This document shows positions 35,208-43,372 of a stretch of DNA of 64,000 nucleotides, one piece after another. A program made the translations under genes and the position numbers. The DNA comes from Leucobacter sp. OLIS6 (GTDB lineage: Bacteria > Actinomycetota > Actinomycetes > Actinomycetales > Microbacteriaceae): assembly GCF_002752355.1 (NCBI RefSeq), contig NZ_MRAV01000008.1:186001-250000 (forward strand), in the 5' to 3' direction. Positions within the stretch are counted from its first letter, which is position 1, and every line of letters begins with the position of its first letter. Below the pieces are notes generated by a model. It was given only the letters and a program-made list of their open reading frames with translations, was not told where the DNA came from and ran no database searches.

Positions 35208-36226
35208 CGTCGCTCCTCAGTTCCGGCGGCGGGATCCTCGCCCGCGCTTCGCTTCCGCGGCGCCGGTGCGGCGGCGCGTTCGAGATCGTCCTGGGCGCCC
35301 TGCCGCAGCGCCCAGGTGCGCAGCCCGAGGTGGGAGACGCGCAGGCGGGGGTTGAGCGCGTCCTCGATCGCTCGGCCCAGCAGATAGCAGCCGACGATGA
35401 GCAGGGCGACGGCGACGCCGGCCGGCACGATCGCCCACCACGCGCCGGTCGAGACGGCCGCGCGGTTGAACGCGCGCTCCATGATCGTGCCCCAGGTGAT
35501 CGCGTTCGGATCGGAGAGGCCGAGGAACGCGAGGGCGGTCTCGTTGAAGATCGCGACGGTGACGGCGAGCACGGCGCTCGCCGCGAGCAGCGGGCCGAGC
35601 TGGGGCAGGATGTGCCGGAGCACGATGCGGAGGTGCCCGGCGCCGATGGCCTCGACCCGCCGCACGTAGGTGCGTTCGCGCAGACTCTTGACCTGGGAGC
35701 GCACGATGCGGGCGGTGCTCGTCCACATCAGCGCGCCGATCACGATGATCACGTGGTCGAGGCTCGGCCCCCAGACCGCCGCGACGACGATCATGAGCAC
35801 GATCTGCGGGATCACGAGGAAGTAGTCGGTGATGCGCATGAGCACGGTGTCGACCCAGCCGCCGAAGTAGCCCGAGAGGATGCCGACCGTCGCCCCGATG
35901 AGGATCGAGATCGCGGCTGCCGCGAACCCGACGAACATCGAGATGCGGCCGCCCTCGAGCACGAGGCTCAGCACGTCGACGCCGCCGTCGTCGCAGCCGA
36001 ACCAGTGCGCCGCGCTGGGTGCTTCGAAGACTCCGCAGCTGACCTCGCGGCTCGAGTACGGCGTGAGGAGCGGCGCGAAGATCGACAGGAGCAGGAAGGC
36101 GAGGATCACGGCGAGGCCGATGATGGCGCCCGGTTCGCGGATCGCGCGCCCGAACGCGCCCCTGCGGCGGTTCCTGGGGCGTCGCCCCCGGGGGAGCGAG
36201 ACGAGGGTGGTTCCCGGATGCGTCAT
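35204..36226 (-). CDS. Peptide-type ABC transporter permease (OppC/DppC-like), second system
   Basis: 340-residue permease with a basic N-terminus, OppC-type first membrane segment (AIIGLAVILAFLLLSIFAPLLTPYSS), a periplasmic insert containing two cysteines (EVSCGVFEAPSAAHWFGCDDGG, possibly a disulfide), and the cytoplasmic coupling loop YVRRVEAIGAGHLRIVLRHILPQ. The C-terminal 35 residues are an extra charged tail after the usual DALNPRLR end. It follows the first permease by 18 bases. Confidence 0.92.
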   Translation of the reverse strand: MTHPGTTLVSLPRGRRPRNRRRGAFGRAIREPGAIIGLAVILAFLLLSIFAPLLTPYSSREVSCGVFEAPSAAHWFGCDDGGVDVLSLVLEGGRISMFVGFAAAAISILIGATVGILSGYFGGWVDTVLMRITDYFLVIPQIVLMIVVAAVWGPSLDHVIIVIGALMWTSTARIVRSQVKSLRERTYVRRVEAIGAGHLRIVLRHILPQLGPLLAASAVLAVTVAIFNETALAFLGLSDPNAITWGTIMERAFNRAAVSTGAWWAIVPAGVAVALLIVGCYLLGRAIEDALNPRLRVSHLGLRTWALRQGAQDDLERAAAPAPRKRSAGEDPAAGTEERR

Positions 36227-36244
36227 GGTGATGCCCTGGCCCTT

Positions 36245-37207
36245 CTAGTCCGAGACTCGCGGATCGAGCCACGCGTAGGCGAGGTCGGCGAGGTAGTTGA
36301 AGACCACGACCGTGATCGTGATGACGAGGAAGCCGCCCTGGAGCATCGGGTAGTCGCGGTGGAGCACGGCTTCGTAGAGCGCGCGTCCGATGCCGGGCCA
36401 GGAGAAGATGACCTCGATGAGGATCGCGCCGCTCACGACGCTGCCGAGCGCGAGCGCGATCATCGTCACCGTGGGCAGCATCGCGTTGCGCACCGCGTAG
36501 GCGCGGATGATCCGGCCGCGGGAGAGCCCCTTCGCCCGCGCGGTGAGGATGTAGTCCTCGCCGAGGGTCTCGAGCACCGAGGAACGCATGATGAGCAGGT
36601 TCTCGGCGTAGAGCGTGAGCGCGAGCGTCGCGACGGGGAGCACGAGGTGCGCACCGCGGTCGACGAACTGCTCCCACGGGGTCGCGAGTTCGGCGAACGG
36701 GTCGCTCATGCCGGCGGAGGGCAGCAGCCCGGCGAAGGCGATGAGCAGCATCATGCCGAGGAACTGGGTGGGGAACGCGTAGAACGCGACCGACACGTTG
36801 GTCATGACGTGGTCGAACGGGCTGCCGCGCCGCACCGCGCTCAGGATTCCGAGCAGGATCCCGATGGCGAGCGCGATCACCGTGCCGGTGAGCACGAGGG
36901 GGAGCGTGTTGGCGAAGGCGTCGGCGAGGTTCGCGGTCACGGGCTGCCGATTCGCGTACGAGACCCCGAGGTTCCCGGTGAAGAGCCCCTTGAGGTAGAG
37001 CAGGTACTGCTCCCACATCGGCCGGTCGAGACCGAACTCGCGGGTCAGCGCCTGCTTCAGCTCGGGCGAGGCGTTCGGGACGCGCGAGATGCGGGTCACC
37101 GCGGAACCGGGCAGCACGCGGAACAGCACGAAGTTGAGGGTCACGGCCACGAACACGGTCACGATCGCGAAGATCGTTCGCCGCCAGACGTATCTCCTGC
37201 GGTGCAT
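36245..37207 (-). CDS. Peptide-type ABC transporter permease (OppB/DppB-like), second system
   Basis: 320 residues: RRYVWRRTIFAIVTVFVAVTLNFVLFRVLPGSAV at the start, the REFGLDRPMWEQYLLYLKGLFTGNLGVSYANRQPV periplasmic motif, six membrane segments, coupling loop DYILTARAKGLSRGRIIRAYAVRNAMLP, and the end AYAWLDPRVSD. I chose the ATG at 37207 because GAGAGG lies a few bases upstream; a GTG at 37267 would start inside the shared operator region and add 20 basic residues. First gene of the minus-strand permease-permease-ATPase transcript, divergent from its receptor gene. Confidence 0.92.
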   Translation of the reverse strand: MHRRRYVWRRTIFAIVTVFVAVTLNFVLFRVLPGSAVTRISRVPNASPELKQALTREFGLDRPMWEQYLLYLKGLFTGNLGVSYANRQPVTANLADAFANTLPLVLTGTVIALAIGILLGILSAVRRGSPFDHVMTNVSVAFYAFPTQFLGMMLLIAFAGLLPSAGMSDPFAELATPWEQFVDRGAHLVLPVATLALTLYAENLLIMRSSVLETLGEDYILTARAKGLSRGRIIRAYAVRNAMLPTVTMIALALGSVVSGAILIEVIFSWPGIGRALYEAVLHRDYPMLQGGFLVITITVVVFNYLADLAYAWLDPRVSD

Positions 37208-37268
37208 CTCGCCTCTCTTCCTCGAGGGGGCTGTGCGATCGAGAATCCGATCGCGAAGTCTTGTCACC

Positions 37269-37295
37269 TAGTATGCTCAGTCTACTAAGATAAGT
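37269..37295 (+). promoter_or_regulatory. Divergent operator/promoter of the second transporter
   Basis: Inverted repeat TAGTA-N9-TACTA (37269-37287) runs into TAAGAT, a -10 candidate for the plus-strand receptor gene. The 13-mer TACTAAGATAAGT (37283-37295) recurs as TAGTATGATAAGT at 40476-40488. The site lies between divergent genes, so one protein bound here could control both. Confidence 0.55.
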
Positions 37296-37352
37296 GAAGT
37301 TGCAATTTCTTCCGTGTTGCCACCTCCCTCGACGATGAGAAGCAGGGGAACC

Positions 37353-38996
37353 ATGAATCTGAGAAGACGTCTGCTGGCGATCGGCGCGGTGCTGGTCGCC
37401 GCTGCTCTGGCGCTGACGGGATGCACCGGGAACAGCGCGAGCCGCAACGTGCTGCGAGTCGGCACCACCTCGCTCGTCGATTCGCTCAACCCGTTCGTCG
37501 CCGACTCCGACTACTCGAGCGTGCTGTTCCAGTACATCTACCCGCACCTCACCGAGTACGACGAGCAGCTGCGGATCGTGCCGTCCTTCGCCCGCAGCTG
37601 GGAGACCTCGGCCGACGGCAGGACCTGGACCTTCCGCACGGTGCCCGATGCGAAGTGGTCCGACGGGAAGCCGCTGACGGCCGAGGACGTCGCCTTCACC
37701 GCCAACATGATCCTGCGCTACAAGGACGGCCCCACCGGCATCCTCTCGGGCTGGGTCGCGCACCTCGAGCGTGCCGAGGCCCCAGATGCCAACACCGTGG
37801 TGCTCCACTACGCCTCGCCCGTGGGCAACGTGCTCACGCAGATGCAGGCCCTGCACATCCTGCCCAAGCACATCTGGGAGCCGCTCGCGACGGGGGACGG
37901 CATGCGCATCACCTCGTACGAGAACGCCGCGCCGCTCGTCTCGGGCGGGCCCTTCATGCTCGACACCTACCGCAAGGACCAGATCATGCTGTTCTCGCGG
38001 AACCCGGAATGGTGGGGCGAGAAGCCCAGGATCGACGGCTTCGGATTCCAGTTCTTCGCGAACGACGACGCCATGGTGACCGCGCTGAAGAGCCACCAGC
38101 TCGACATGATCGGCCAGATGACGCCGCCGACGGCCGTCAAGACCCTGAAGCGCGCCGGCATGACCGTCGAGATCGGACCGAGCGTCACGATCAAGAACCT
38201 CATCATCAACACCAACCCGAAGAAGCCGAAGCACCGCGAGCTCCTGGACCCCGAGGTGCGCAAGGCGCTCGAGTACGCGATCGACCGCACCGAGATCGTC
38301 GACCAGACCTGGCTCGGCTACGCGCAGCCCGGATCCACCGTGCTGTCGCCGGCCTCCGGGTACCACGACCCCGCGATCACGGGCCTGCCCTACGACACCG
38401 CGAAGGCCAATGCGATCCTCGACGGCCTCGGATACGCGAAGGGTTCCGACGGGATCCGCGTCGCGAACGGCTCGCGCATGGACTACGAGCTCGTGTTCCC
38501 CACGGAGGAGAACGGATCCGGGGATCGCGCGTTCCAGACGATCCAGCGCGGTTTCGAGGACATCGGGATCCGTCTCGTGCAGCGCAAGATGGATCCCGAC
38601 GCCGCGACCGACGCCATCAACGGGCCCGACAACGAGTACCTCGACTACGACTTCGCGATGTGGAACTGGACCCCGCCCGTCGACCCCGACTTCCTGCTCA
38701 GCACGCTCACCTGCGCCTCTCGCGGGCACAACTCCGACAGCGGCTACTGCAACCCCGAGTACGACCGGCTGTACGCGCTGCAGGGCACGCAGATCGATCC
38801 CGCGGCCCGACGTGCGACGATCGACCGCATGCAGCGGATCCTGTTCGACGACCGTCCCTACGTGGTGCTCACCTATCCCAAGGTGATCGAGGCGCACGAC
38901 CCGGCATGGACGGGCTTCGTGCTCTCGCCCCTCGTCGGCTCGATCAACAACCTGTCGACTCGGACGCTCATCCAGGTGCACCGGACGGAAGGCTGA
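37353..38996 (+). CDS. Solute-binding lipoprotein, SBP family 5, second system
   Basis: 547-residue receptor with a short lipoprotein signal peptide (MNLRRRLLAIGAVLVAAALALTGC, Cys at about 24), then the family-5 pattern: NPFVADSDYSSVLFQYIYPHLTEYDEQLRIVPSFARSWETSADGRTWTFRTVPDAKWSDGKPLTAEDVAFT, GGPFMLDTYRK, VRKALEYAIDRTEIVDQTWLG. ATG at 37353 is preferred because AGGGGA sits just upstream and the basic n-region starts there; in-frame codons at 37314 and 37335 would lengthen it unnaturally. It is transcribed away from its permeases and is followed after 3 bases by an aminopeptidase. Confidence 0.93.
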   Translation: MNLRRRLLAIGAVLVAAALALTGCTGNSASRNVLRVGTTSLVDSLNPFVADSDYSSVLFQYIYPHLTEYDEQLRIVPSFARSWETSADGRTWTFRTVPDAKWSDGKPLTAEDVAFTANMILRYKDGPTGILSGWVAHLERAEAPDANTVVLHYASPVGNVLTQMQALHILPKHIWEPLATGDGMRITSYENAAPLVSGGPFMLDTYRKDQIMLFSRNPEWWGEKPRIDGFGFQFFANDDAMVTALKSHQLDMIGQMTPPTAVKTLKRAGMTVEIGPSVTIKNLIINTNPKKPKHRELLDPEVRKALEYAIDRTEIVDQTWLGYAQPGSTVLSPASGYHDPAITGLPYDTAKANAILDGLGYAKGSDGIRVANGSRMDYELVFPTEENGSGDRAFQTIQRGFEDIGIRLVQRKMDPDAATDAINGPDNEYLDYDFAMWNWTPPVDPDFLLSTLTCASRGHNSDSGYCNPEYDRLYALQGTQIDPAARRATIDRMQRILFDDRPYVVLTYPKVIEAHDPAWTGFVLSPLVGSINNLSTRTLIQVHRTEG

Positions 38997-38999
38997 ACC

Positions 39000-40451
39000 G
39001 TGCAGATCGAACTCGTCGTCCTCCCGGATCCCGAGCGGACCGACCCCCTGAACGAACCGGCGGCGGCCGGCCTCGACGCGCTCGCCGCCGCGCTCGGCGC
39101 GGAGCCCGCGAGCATCACCGACTGGCTCTCCGCGGCGAAGGGCGAGGCCGAGCACGCCCGAGCGGTCGTGCCCGGTCCCGATGGCCCGCATCTCGTGATC
39201 GGGGTCCGCGCCGAATCGCCGCAACGGGGGCCGGGCGCCCCGTCGGTCGCCTCCCGCGCGTGGGCCTCGGGGCTGGCGCTCGGCGGGTTGGCGGCCGAGG
39301 TCGCCGATGGATCGCCCGCCCGCATCTGGTGGGAGTGCGGAGATCCCGTGCTCGACGAAGCGCTCTGGCGAGGGGTCCGGATCGGCGAGCAGCGTCCGGG
39401 ATCACCCGAGCGCGTCGCACCCGAGCCGGTCTTCGCTGCCGGCGAGCCGGTGCCGAACGACTGGAGGCGCCGGGCCGATGCGATCCGCTGGGTCCGCGAG
39501 CTCGTCGAACTCCCGCCGAACCTGCTGGGCCCCGCCGAACTGGCGCAGCGGATCACCGAGTACTGCGGCGAGAACGCCGCGGTCGAGGTGGAGGTCTGGG
39601 ACGCGGTGCGGCTCGGCAGGGGCGACTTCGGCGCGGTGCTGGCCGTGGGCGGCGGCAGCTCCCGGCCGCCCCTGGTCGCGCACCTGAAGGTGCCGGGGGA
39701 TCCCGGGCTCCCGTCCATAGGCCTCGTCGGCAAGGGCATCGCGTTCGACTCCGGCGGACTCAACCTCAAGCGGGACGCCGGCGAGATGTCGTGGATGAAG
39801 TCGGACATGGCCGCGGCGGCGACCGTCGCCGCCGCGATCCGGCTCGCGGCGGACGAGCGCGGAGCGGGTTCCGGTCCGACGATCGAAGCGATCCTTCCGC
39901 TGTGCGACAACGCGGTTTCGGGTACCTCGGCCCGTCCGGGCGATGTCGTGCGTCATCCGGGCGGGGAGACGACCGAGATCGTCGACACCGATTGCGAGGG
40001 CAGGCTCGTGCTGGCGGACGGCCTCTCCTGGTTGCGGGAGGCCGGGTACGACTCCCTCGTCGACGTGGGTACGCTGACCGACGGCGGCGCGGGGCTGCGG
40101 CGGACCGGGATCTGGTCGAACGACGACGAATTCGCGGCGCGCGTGGTCGCCGCGGGCGAGCGGGCCGCGGATCCGGCCTGGATCCTGCCGCTGCCCTACG
40201 GGGAGGATCAGGCGCTGGAATCTCGGGTGGCCGATTCGCGGAACGCCCCGCTCGACCGTCCCGATACGGGGCGGCACGCGGCGGCCTATCTCGCACGGTT
40301 CGCGGGCGCGCGCCCGTGGGCGCACCTCGACATCGGCGGTACCGCCTACCTGGAGTTCCCGATCGCGGGTTTCGGTGAGGGGCCGACCGGGACCGGCGTG
40401 CTGATGCTCGCGGAGCTGCTCGCTCACGACGGCGTCGCGCATCGGAGATGA
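39000..40451 (+). CDS. Leucyl aminopeptidase family protein (peptidase M17)
   Basis: 483 residues. The C-terminal catalytic domain keeps the two-metal site: VGKGIAFDSGGLNLK (metal Lys and Asp, catalytic Lys), SWMKSDMAAAATV (Asp), and VDTDCEGRLVLADGLSW (Asp, Glu, catalytic Arg; the family's common form is NTDAEGRL). The N-terminal 150 residues are a divergent M17 cap domain. No signal peptide, so it acts in the cytoplasm, presumably removing N-terminal residues from imported peptides. GTG start 3 bases after the receptor stop, with GGAAGG upstream, shows tight coupling to transport. Confidence 0.9.
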   Translation: MQIELVVLPDPERTDPLNEPAAAGLDALAAALGAEPASITDWLSAAKGEAEHARAVVPGPDGPHLVIGVRAESPQRGPGAPSVASRAWASGLALGGLAAEVADGSPARIWWECGDPVLDEALWRGVRIGEQRPGSPERVAPEPVFAAGEPVPNDWRRRADAIRWVRELVELPPNLLGPAELAQRITEYCGENAAVEVEVWDAVRLGRGDFGAVLAVGGGSSRPPLVAHLKVPGDPGLPSIGLVGKGIAFDSGGLNLKRDAGEMSWMKSDMAAAATVAAAIRLAADERGAGSGPTIEAILPLCDNAVSGTSARPGDVVRHPGGETTEIVDTDCEGRLVLADGLSWLREAGYDSLVDVGTLTDGGAGLRRTGIWSNDDEFAARVVAAGERAADPAWILPLPYGEDQALESRVADSRNAPLDRPDTGRHAAAYLARFAGARPWAHLDIGGTAYLEFPIAGFGEGPTGTGVLMLAELLAHDGVAHRR

Positions 40452-40469
40452 CCCGCTTCCTCGCCAAAG

Positions 40470-40488
40470 CATACTTAGTATGATAAGT
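40470..40488 (+). promoter_or_regulatory. Operator/promoter of the aminotransferase-kinase-hydrolase genes
   Basis: Palindrome CATAC-TTA-GTATG (40470-40482) overlaps a TATGAT -10 element (40479-40484). The following GATAAGT repeats the element at 37289-37295. This fits one repressor controlling both promoters. Confidence 0.6.
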
Positions 40489-40538
40489 TGATCGCGTCCG
40501 GAACCGACGACTCGTCCCTCCCCGTGAAAGGCATCGAC

Positions 40539-41900
40539 ATGGACCTCACCTTCGCTTCGGCGTTCTCCGACCGAACCCCGCGCTCCCGCGAGCTCTTCGA
40601 ACGGGCCAAGCTCACCATCCCGGGCGGCGCGGGCAGCACCGCGCGGCTGCCGCGCAACGGGTGGAACCCCTACCCGCTGTTCATGGAGCAGGGGCTCGGT
40701 TCGCGCATCACCGACGTCGACGGCAACGAGTACGTGGACTACCTGCTCGGGCTCGGCCCCGACATCCTCGGGCACCGCCACCCCGACGTCACCGAAGCCG
40801 TGACCCGGGCCATCACCGAGTACGGCACCAGCTTCGGCCTGCCGTACGAGCTCGAGATCGAGGCCTCCGAGAAGGTCGTCGCGACCGTGCCCGGCGTCGA
40901 GCAGGTCCGTTTCGCGAACTCGGGCTCCGAAGCCGTGGGCCAAGCGGTGCGCATCGCCCGCGCGACCACCGGCCGCCGCATCATCGTGCGCTTCGAGGGG
41001 CTCTACCACGGCTGGCAGGACAGCGTGTACTGGTCGAACCACGTCGACCTCGATCAGGCGGGTCCCGCCGACCATCCGCGCCCCGTGGCGATGGGCCTCG
41101 GCGTGCCCGCGGAGCTCGAGAGCACGCTCGTCGTGCTCACCTGGAACGATGCGGAGAGCTTCGTCAAGCTCATGGCGGAGCGTGGCGAGGAGATCGCGGC
41201 CGTCATCACCGAGCCCGCAGTGCTCAACACCGGCTGCATCCTGCCGGAGCCCGGCTATCTCGAACTGCTGCGTTCCGAGACGCAGAAGTACGGCGCGATG
41301 CTCATCTTCGACGAGGTCATCACCGGCTTCCGCATCGCCCGTGGTGGCGCTCACGAGTACTACGGGGTGATCCCCGACCTCACCACCTACGCGAAGGGCA
41401 TCGGCGGCGGCTTCCCCGTCGCGGCGATCGGCGGAACGAAGGAGGCCATGCGCCTCATCGCCGACGGCACCTACTCGCACTCGGGCACCTACAACGCCAA
41501 TGTCGTGCAGTGCGCGGCGGTGTCGGCGACGATGGACGTCATCGCCCAGCCCGGCCTGTACGAGCGCCAGCGCGCGCTCGGCGAGCGCCTCGCGCGAGGC
41601 CTCGAATCGATCGCCGACGACAACGGCATCGATGCCTACGTGACGGGTCTCGGCACCGTGTTCCAGCTGTGGTTCGCCGACGGGCCCATCAAGAACTGGC
41701 GAGACGCGGTCGCGCACACCCGCGAGGGCGTATTCACCCGCTGGTACGAGGAGATGATCGTGCGCGGCGTGCTGTTCCACCCGCTGCAGTTCGAGAACCT
41801 GTTCGTCTCGCTGGTGCATGATGATCGTGACATCGACGACACGCTCGAGGCCGCCTCCGGCGCCATGCGCGTGCTCGCTCGGGAGTTCGCGAAGGCGTGA
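40539..41900 (+). CDS. Class III aminotransferase, glutamate-1-semialdehyde aminomutase-like
   Basis: 453-residue PLP enzyme of the HemL-like subgroup: SRELFERAKLTIPGGAGSTARLP at the N-terminus, VDGNEYVDYLLGLGPDILGHRHPDV, VRFANSGSEAVGQAVRIAR, FEGLYHGWQD, MLIFDEVITGFRIARGG, and the PLP lysine in DLTTYAKGIGGGFPVAAIGG. A role in heme synthesis is unlikely given the catabolic neighbours; it more likely transaminates or isomerises an amino product released in the cell. ATG at 40539 has GAAAGG 7 bases upstream; GTG and TTG codons further up lie in the promoter region. Confidence 0.88.
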   Translation: MDLTFASAFSDRTPRSRELFERAKLTIPGGAGSTARLPRNGWNPYPLFMEQGLGSRITDVDGNEYVDYLLGLGPDILGHRHPDVTEAVTRAITEYGTSFGLPYELEIEASEKVVATVPGVEQVRFANSGSEAVGQAVRIARATTGRRIIVRFEGLYHGWQDSVYWSNHVDLDQAGPADHPRPVAMGLGVPAELESTLVVLTWNDAESFVKLMAERGEEIAAVITEPAVLNTGCILPEPGYLELLRSETQKYGAMLIFDEVITGFRIARGGAHEYYGVIPDLTTYAKGIGGGFPVAAIGGTKEAMRLIADGTYSHSGTYNANVVQCAAVSATMDVIAQPGLYERQRALGERLARGLESIADDNGIDAYVTGLGTVFQLWFADGPIKNWRDAVAHTREGVFTRWYEEMIVRGVLFHPLQFENLFVSLVHDDRDIDDTLEAASGAMRVLAREFAKA

Positions 41901-41920
41901 GACGACGGGGAGCAGACGGC

Positions 41921-43372
41921 ATGGCGCACGAACGGCCGATCGCGATCGGCCTCGATCTCGGCACGTCGAGCGCGAAGGCGCTCGCGGTCGAGGTGGCGAC
42001 CGGGCGCGTGCTCGCCCGCGTGCGCCGGCCGTACCCCACATCGCGGCCGGAACCCGGAGCGGCCGAGCAGGCCCCGGGCGACTGGATGGCCGCGGTGGTC
42101 GGGGCGCTCGGCGAGCTCGCGCAGTCGACGTCCGCGCAGGAGTGGATCGGGATCGGACTGTCGGCCATGCTGCCGACGCTCGTCTGCCTCGACGACGCGG
42201 GGGAGCCCGTCGGGCCGGCGGTCGTCTGGGAGGACATCCGCGCGGAAGCCGATGCGTGCGAGCTCGCGGAGCGCCATCCCGAGGCCGCAGCCTACGCCCG
42301 CACCGGGCAGCACCTGGACGCCCGCTACCTGGTGCCGATGTACCGCCGCATCGTGCGGCGCGACCCCGAGGCGGCCCGCCGCATCTCGCGGATCGCCGGA
42401 GCGAAGGATTACGTGTTCGCGCGCCTCACCGGGCACCTCCTCACCGACCCGAGCACCGCGGTGGGCTCGGGCGTGAGCGCCGTCGCGGACGGCGCGCACG
42501 CCTCGGGCGATTGGCCGGAGCTGCCGGAGGTGCGTCCGGCGACCGAGACGCGGGGGCTCGTCGAAGGGGTCGCCCGGCTCGTCGGGGCGCCGAGCGGGAT
42601 CCCGGTCGCGCTCGGCGCCGCCGATTCGGTGCTCGGCGCCGTCGCGCTCGGAGCGCGACCGGGGCGCGACGTCGCGATCATCTCGGGTACGAGCACCGTG
42701 ATCCTGGGAACCCGGACGGGCCCCGAGGCGGATCCCGGCGGGCGCTCGCTCGTGACCCCGCTCGCCGACGGCGGATTCGGCTGGGAGATGGATCTCGTGG
42801 CGACGGGGTCCGCGTTCGCCTGGCTCGCCGGCCTCACGGGCGCGTCGTCGGTGGAGGCGCTGCTCGCGGAAGCCGGATCGGTGCATCCCGCCGAAGCGCC
42901 CGAGGTCCTGCCGTACCTCGGTCCGGGGGAGCAGGGAGCGCTCTGGGAGCCGGGGCTCTTCGGCGGCTTCGCCGGCCTCACGCTGGGCAGCACCCGCGGT
43001 CAGCTCATGCGCGGACTCCTGACGGGGATCGTGCTCGAAGCCCGCCGCTGCATCGCGGTGATCGATCCGCCCGCCGACGGCAGGCTCCTCGTCGCCGGGG
43101 GTTCGGCGCGGTCGCCGGTGCTGCTGCAGGACCTCGCGGACGCCTGCGGTCGAGCCGTCGAAGCCGACCTGATCGAAACCGACCACTCGGCGCTCGGAGC
43201 GGCGGATCTCGTCGCGTCGACCTGCGGCTTCGACCCCGCTTCCCGCGGCCACGGCGATCTCCGCCGGTTCGAACCGCGGCCCGAGCGCGGGGAGCTCTGG
43301 CGAGGGTTGGCGGCCCGGCAGGAGCGCGCGATCCTGCGTGAGCGGGAGCGCGTGGCGGGAGCGGGTCGATGA
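41921..43372 (+). CDS. FGGY-family carbohydrate kinase (xylulokinase-like)
   Basis: 483 residues with two actin-like ATPase halves: phosphate-1 GLDLGTSSAKALAVE (about 10-24), VWEDIRAEADA in the substrate region, AGAKDYVFARLTGHLLTD, GAADSVLGAVALGARPG, ISGTSTVILGT, and the adenosine motif LLVAGGSARSPVLLQDLADACGRAV. Substrate unknown: sugars, polyols or related alcohols. A GTG at 41897 overlapping the aminotransferase stop would add 8 residues; I prefer ATG at 41921 because GGGGAG lies upstream and it places the first strand at the N-terminus. Its presence suggests that the imported compound contains a polyol or sugar part. Confidence 0.85.
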   Translation: MAHERPIAIGLDLGTSSAKALAVEVATGRVLARVRRPYPTSRPEPGAAEQAPGDWMAAVVGALGELAQSTSAQEWIGIGLSAMLPTLVCLDDAGEPVGPAVVWEDIRAEADACELAERHPEAAAYARTGQHLDARYLVPMYRRIVRRDPEAARRISRIAGAKDYVFARLTGHLLTDPSTAVGSGVSAVADGAHASGDWPELPEVRPATETRGLVEGVARLVGAPSGIPVALGAADSVLGAVALGARPGRDVAIISGTSTVILGTRTGPEADPGGRSLVTPLADGGFGWEMDLVATGSAFAWLAGLTGASSVEALLAEAGSVHPAEAPEVLPYLGPGEQGALWEPGLFGGFAGLTLGSTRGQLMRGLLTGIVLEARRCIAVIDPPADGRLLVAGGSARSPVLLQDLADACGRAVEADLIETDHSALGAADLVASTCGFDPASRGHGDLRRFEPRPERGELWRGLAARQERAILRERERVAGAGR

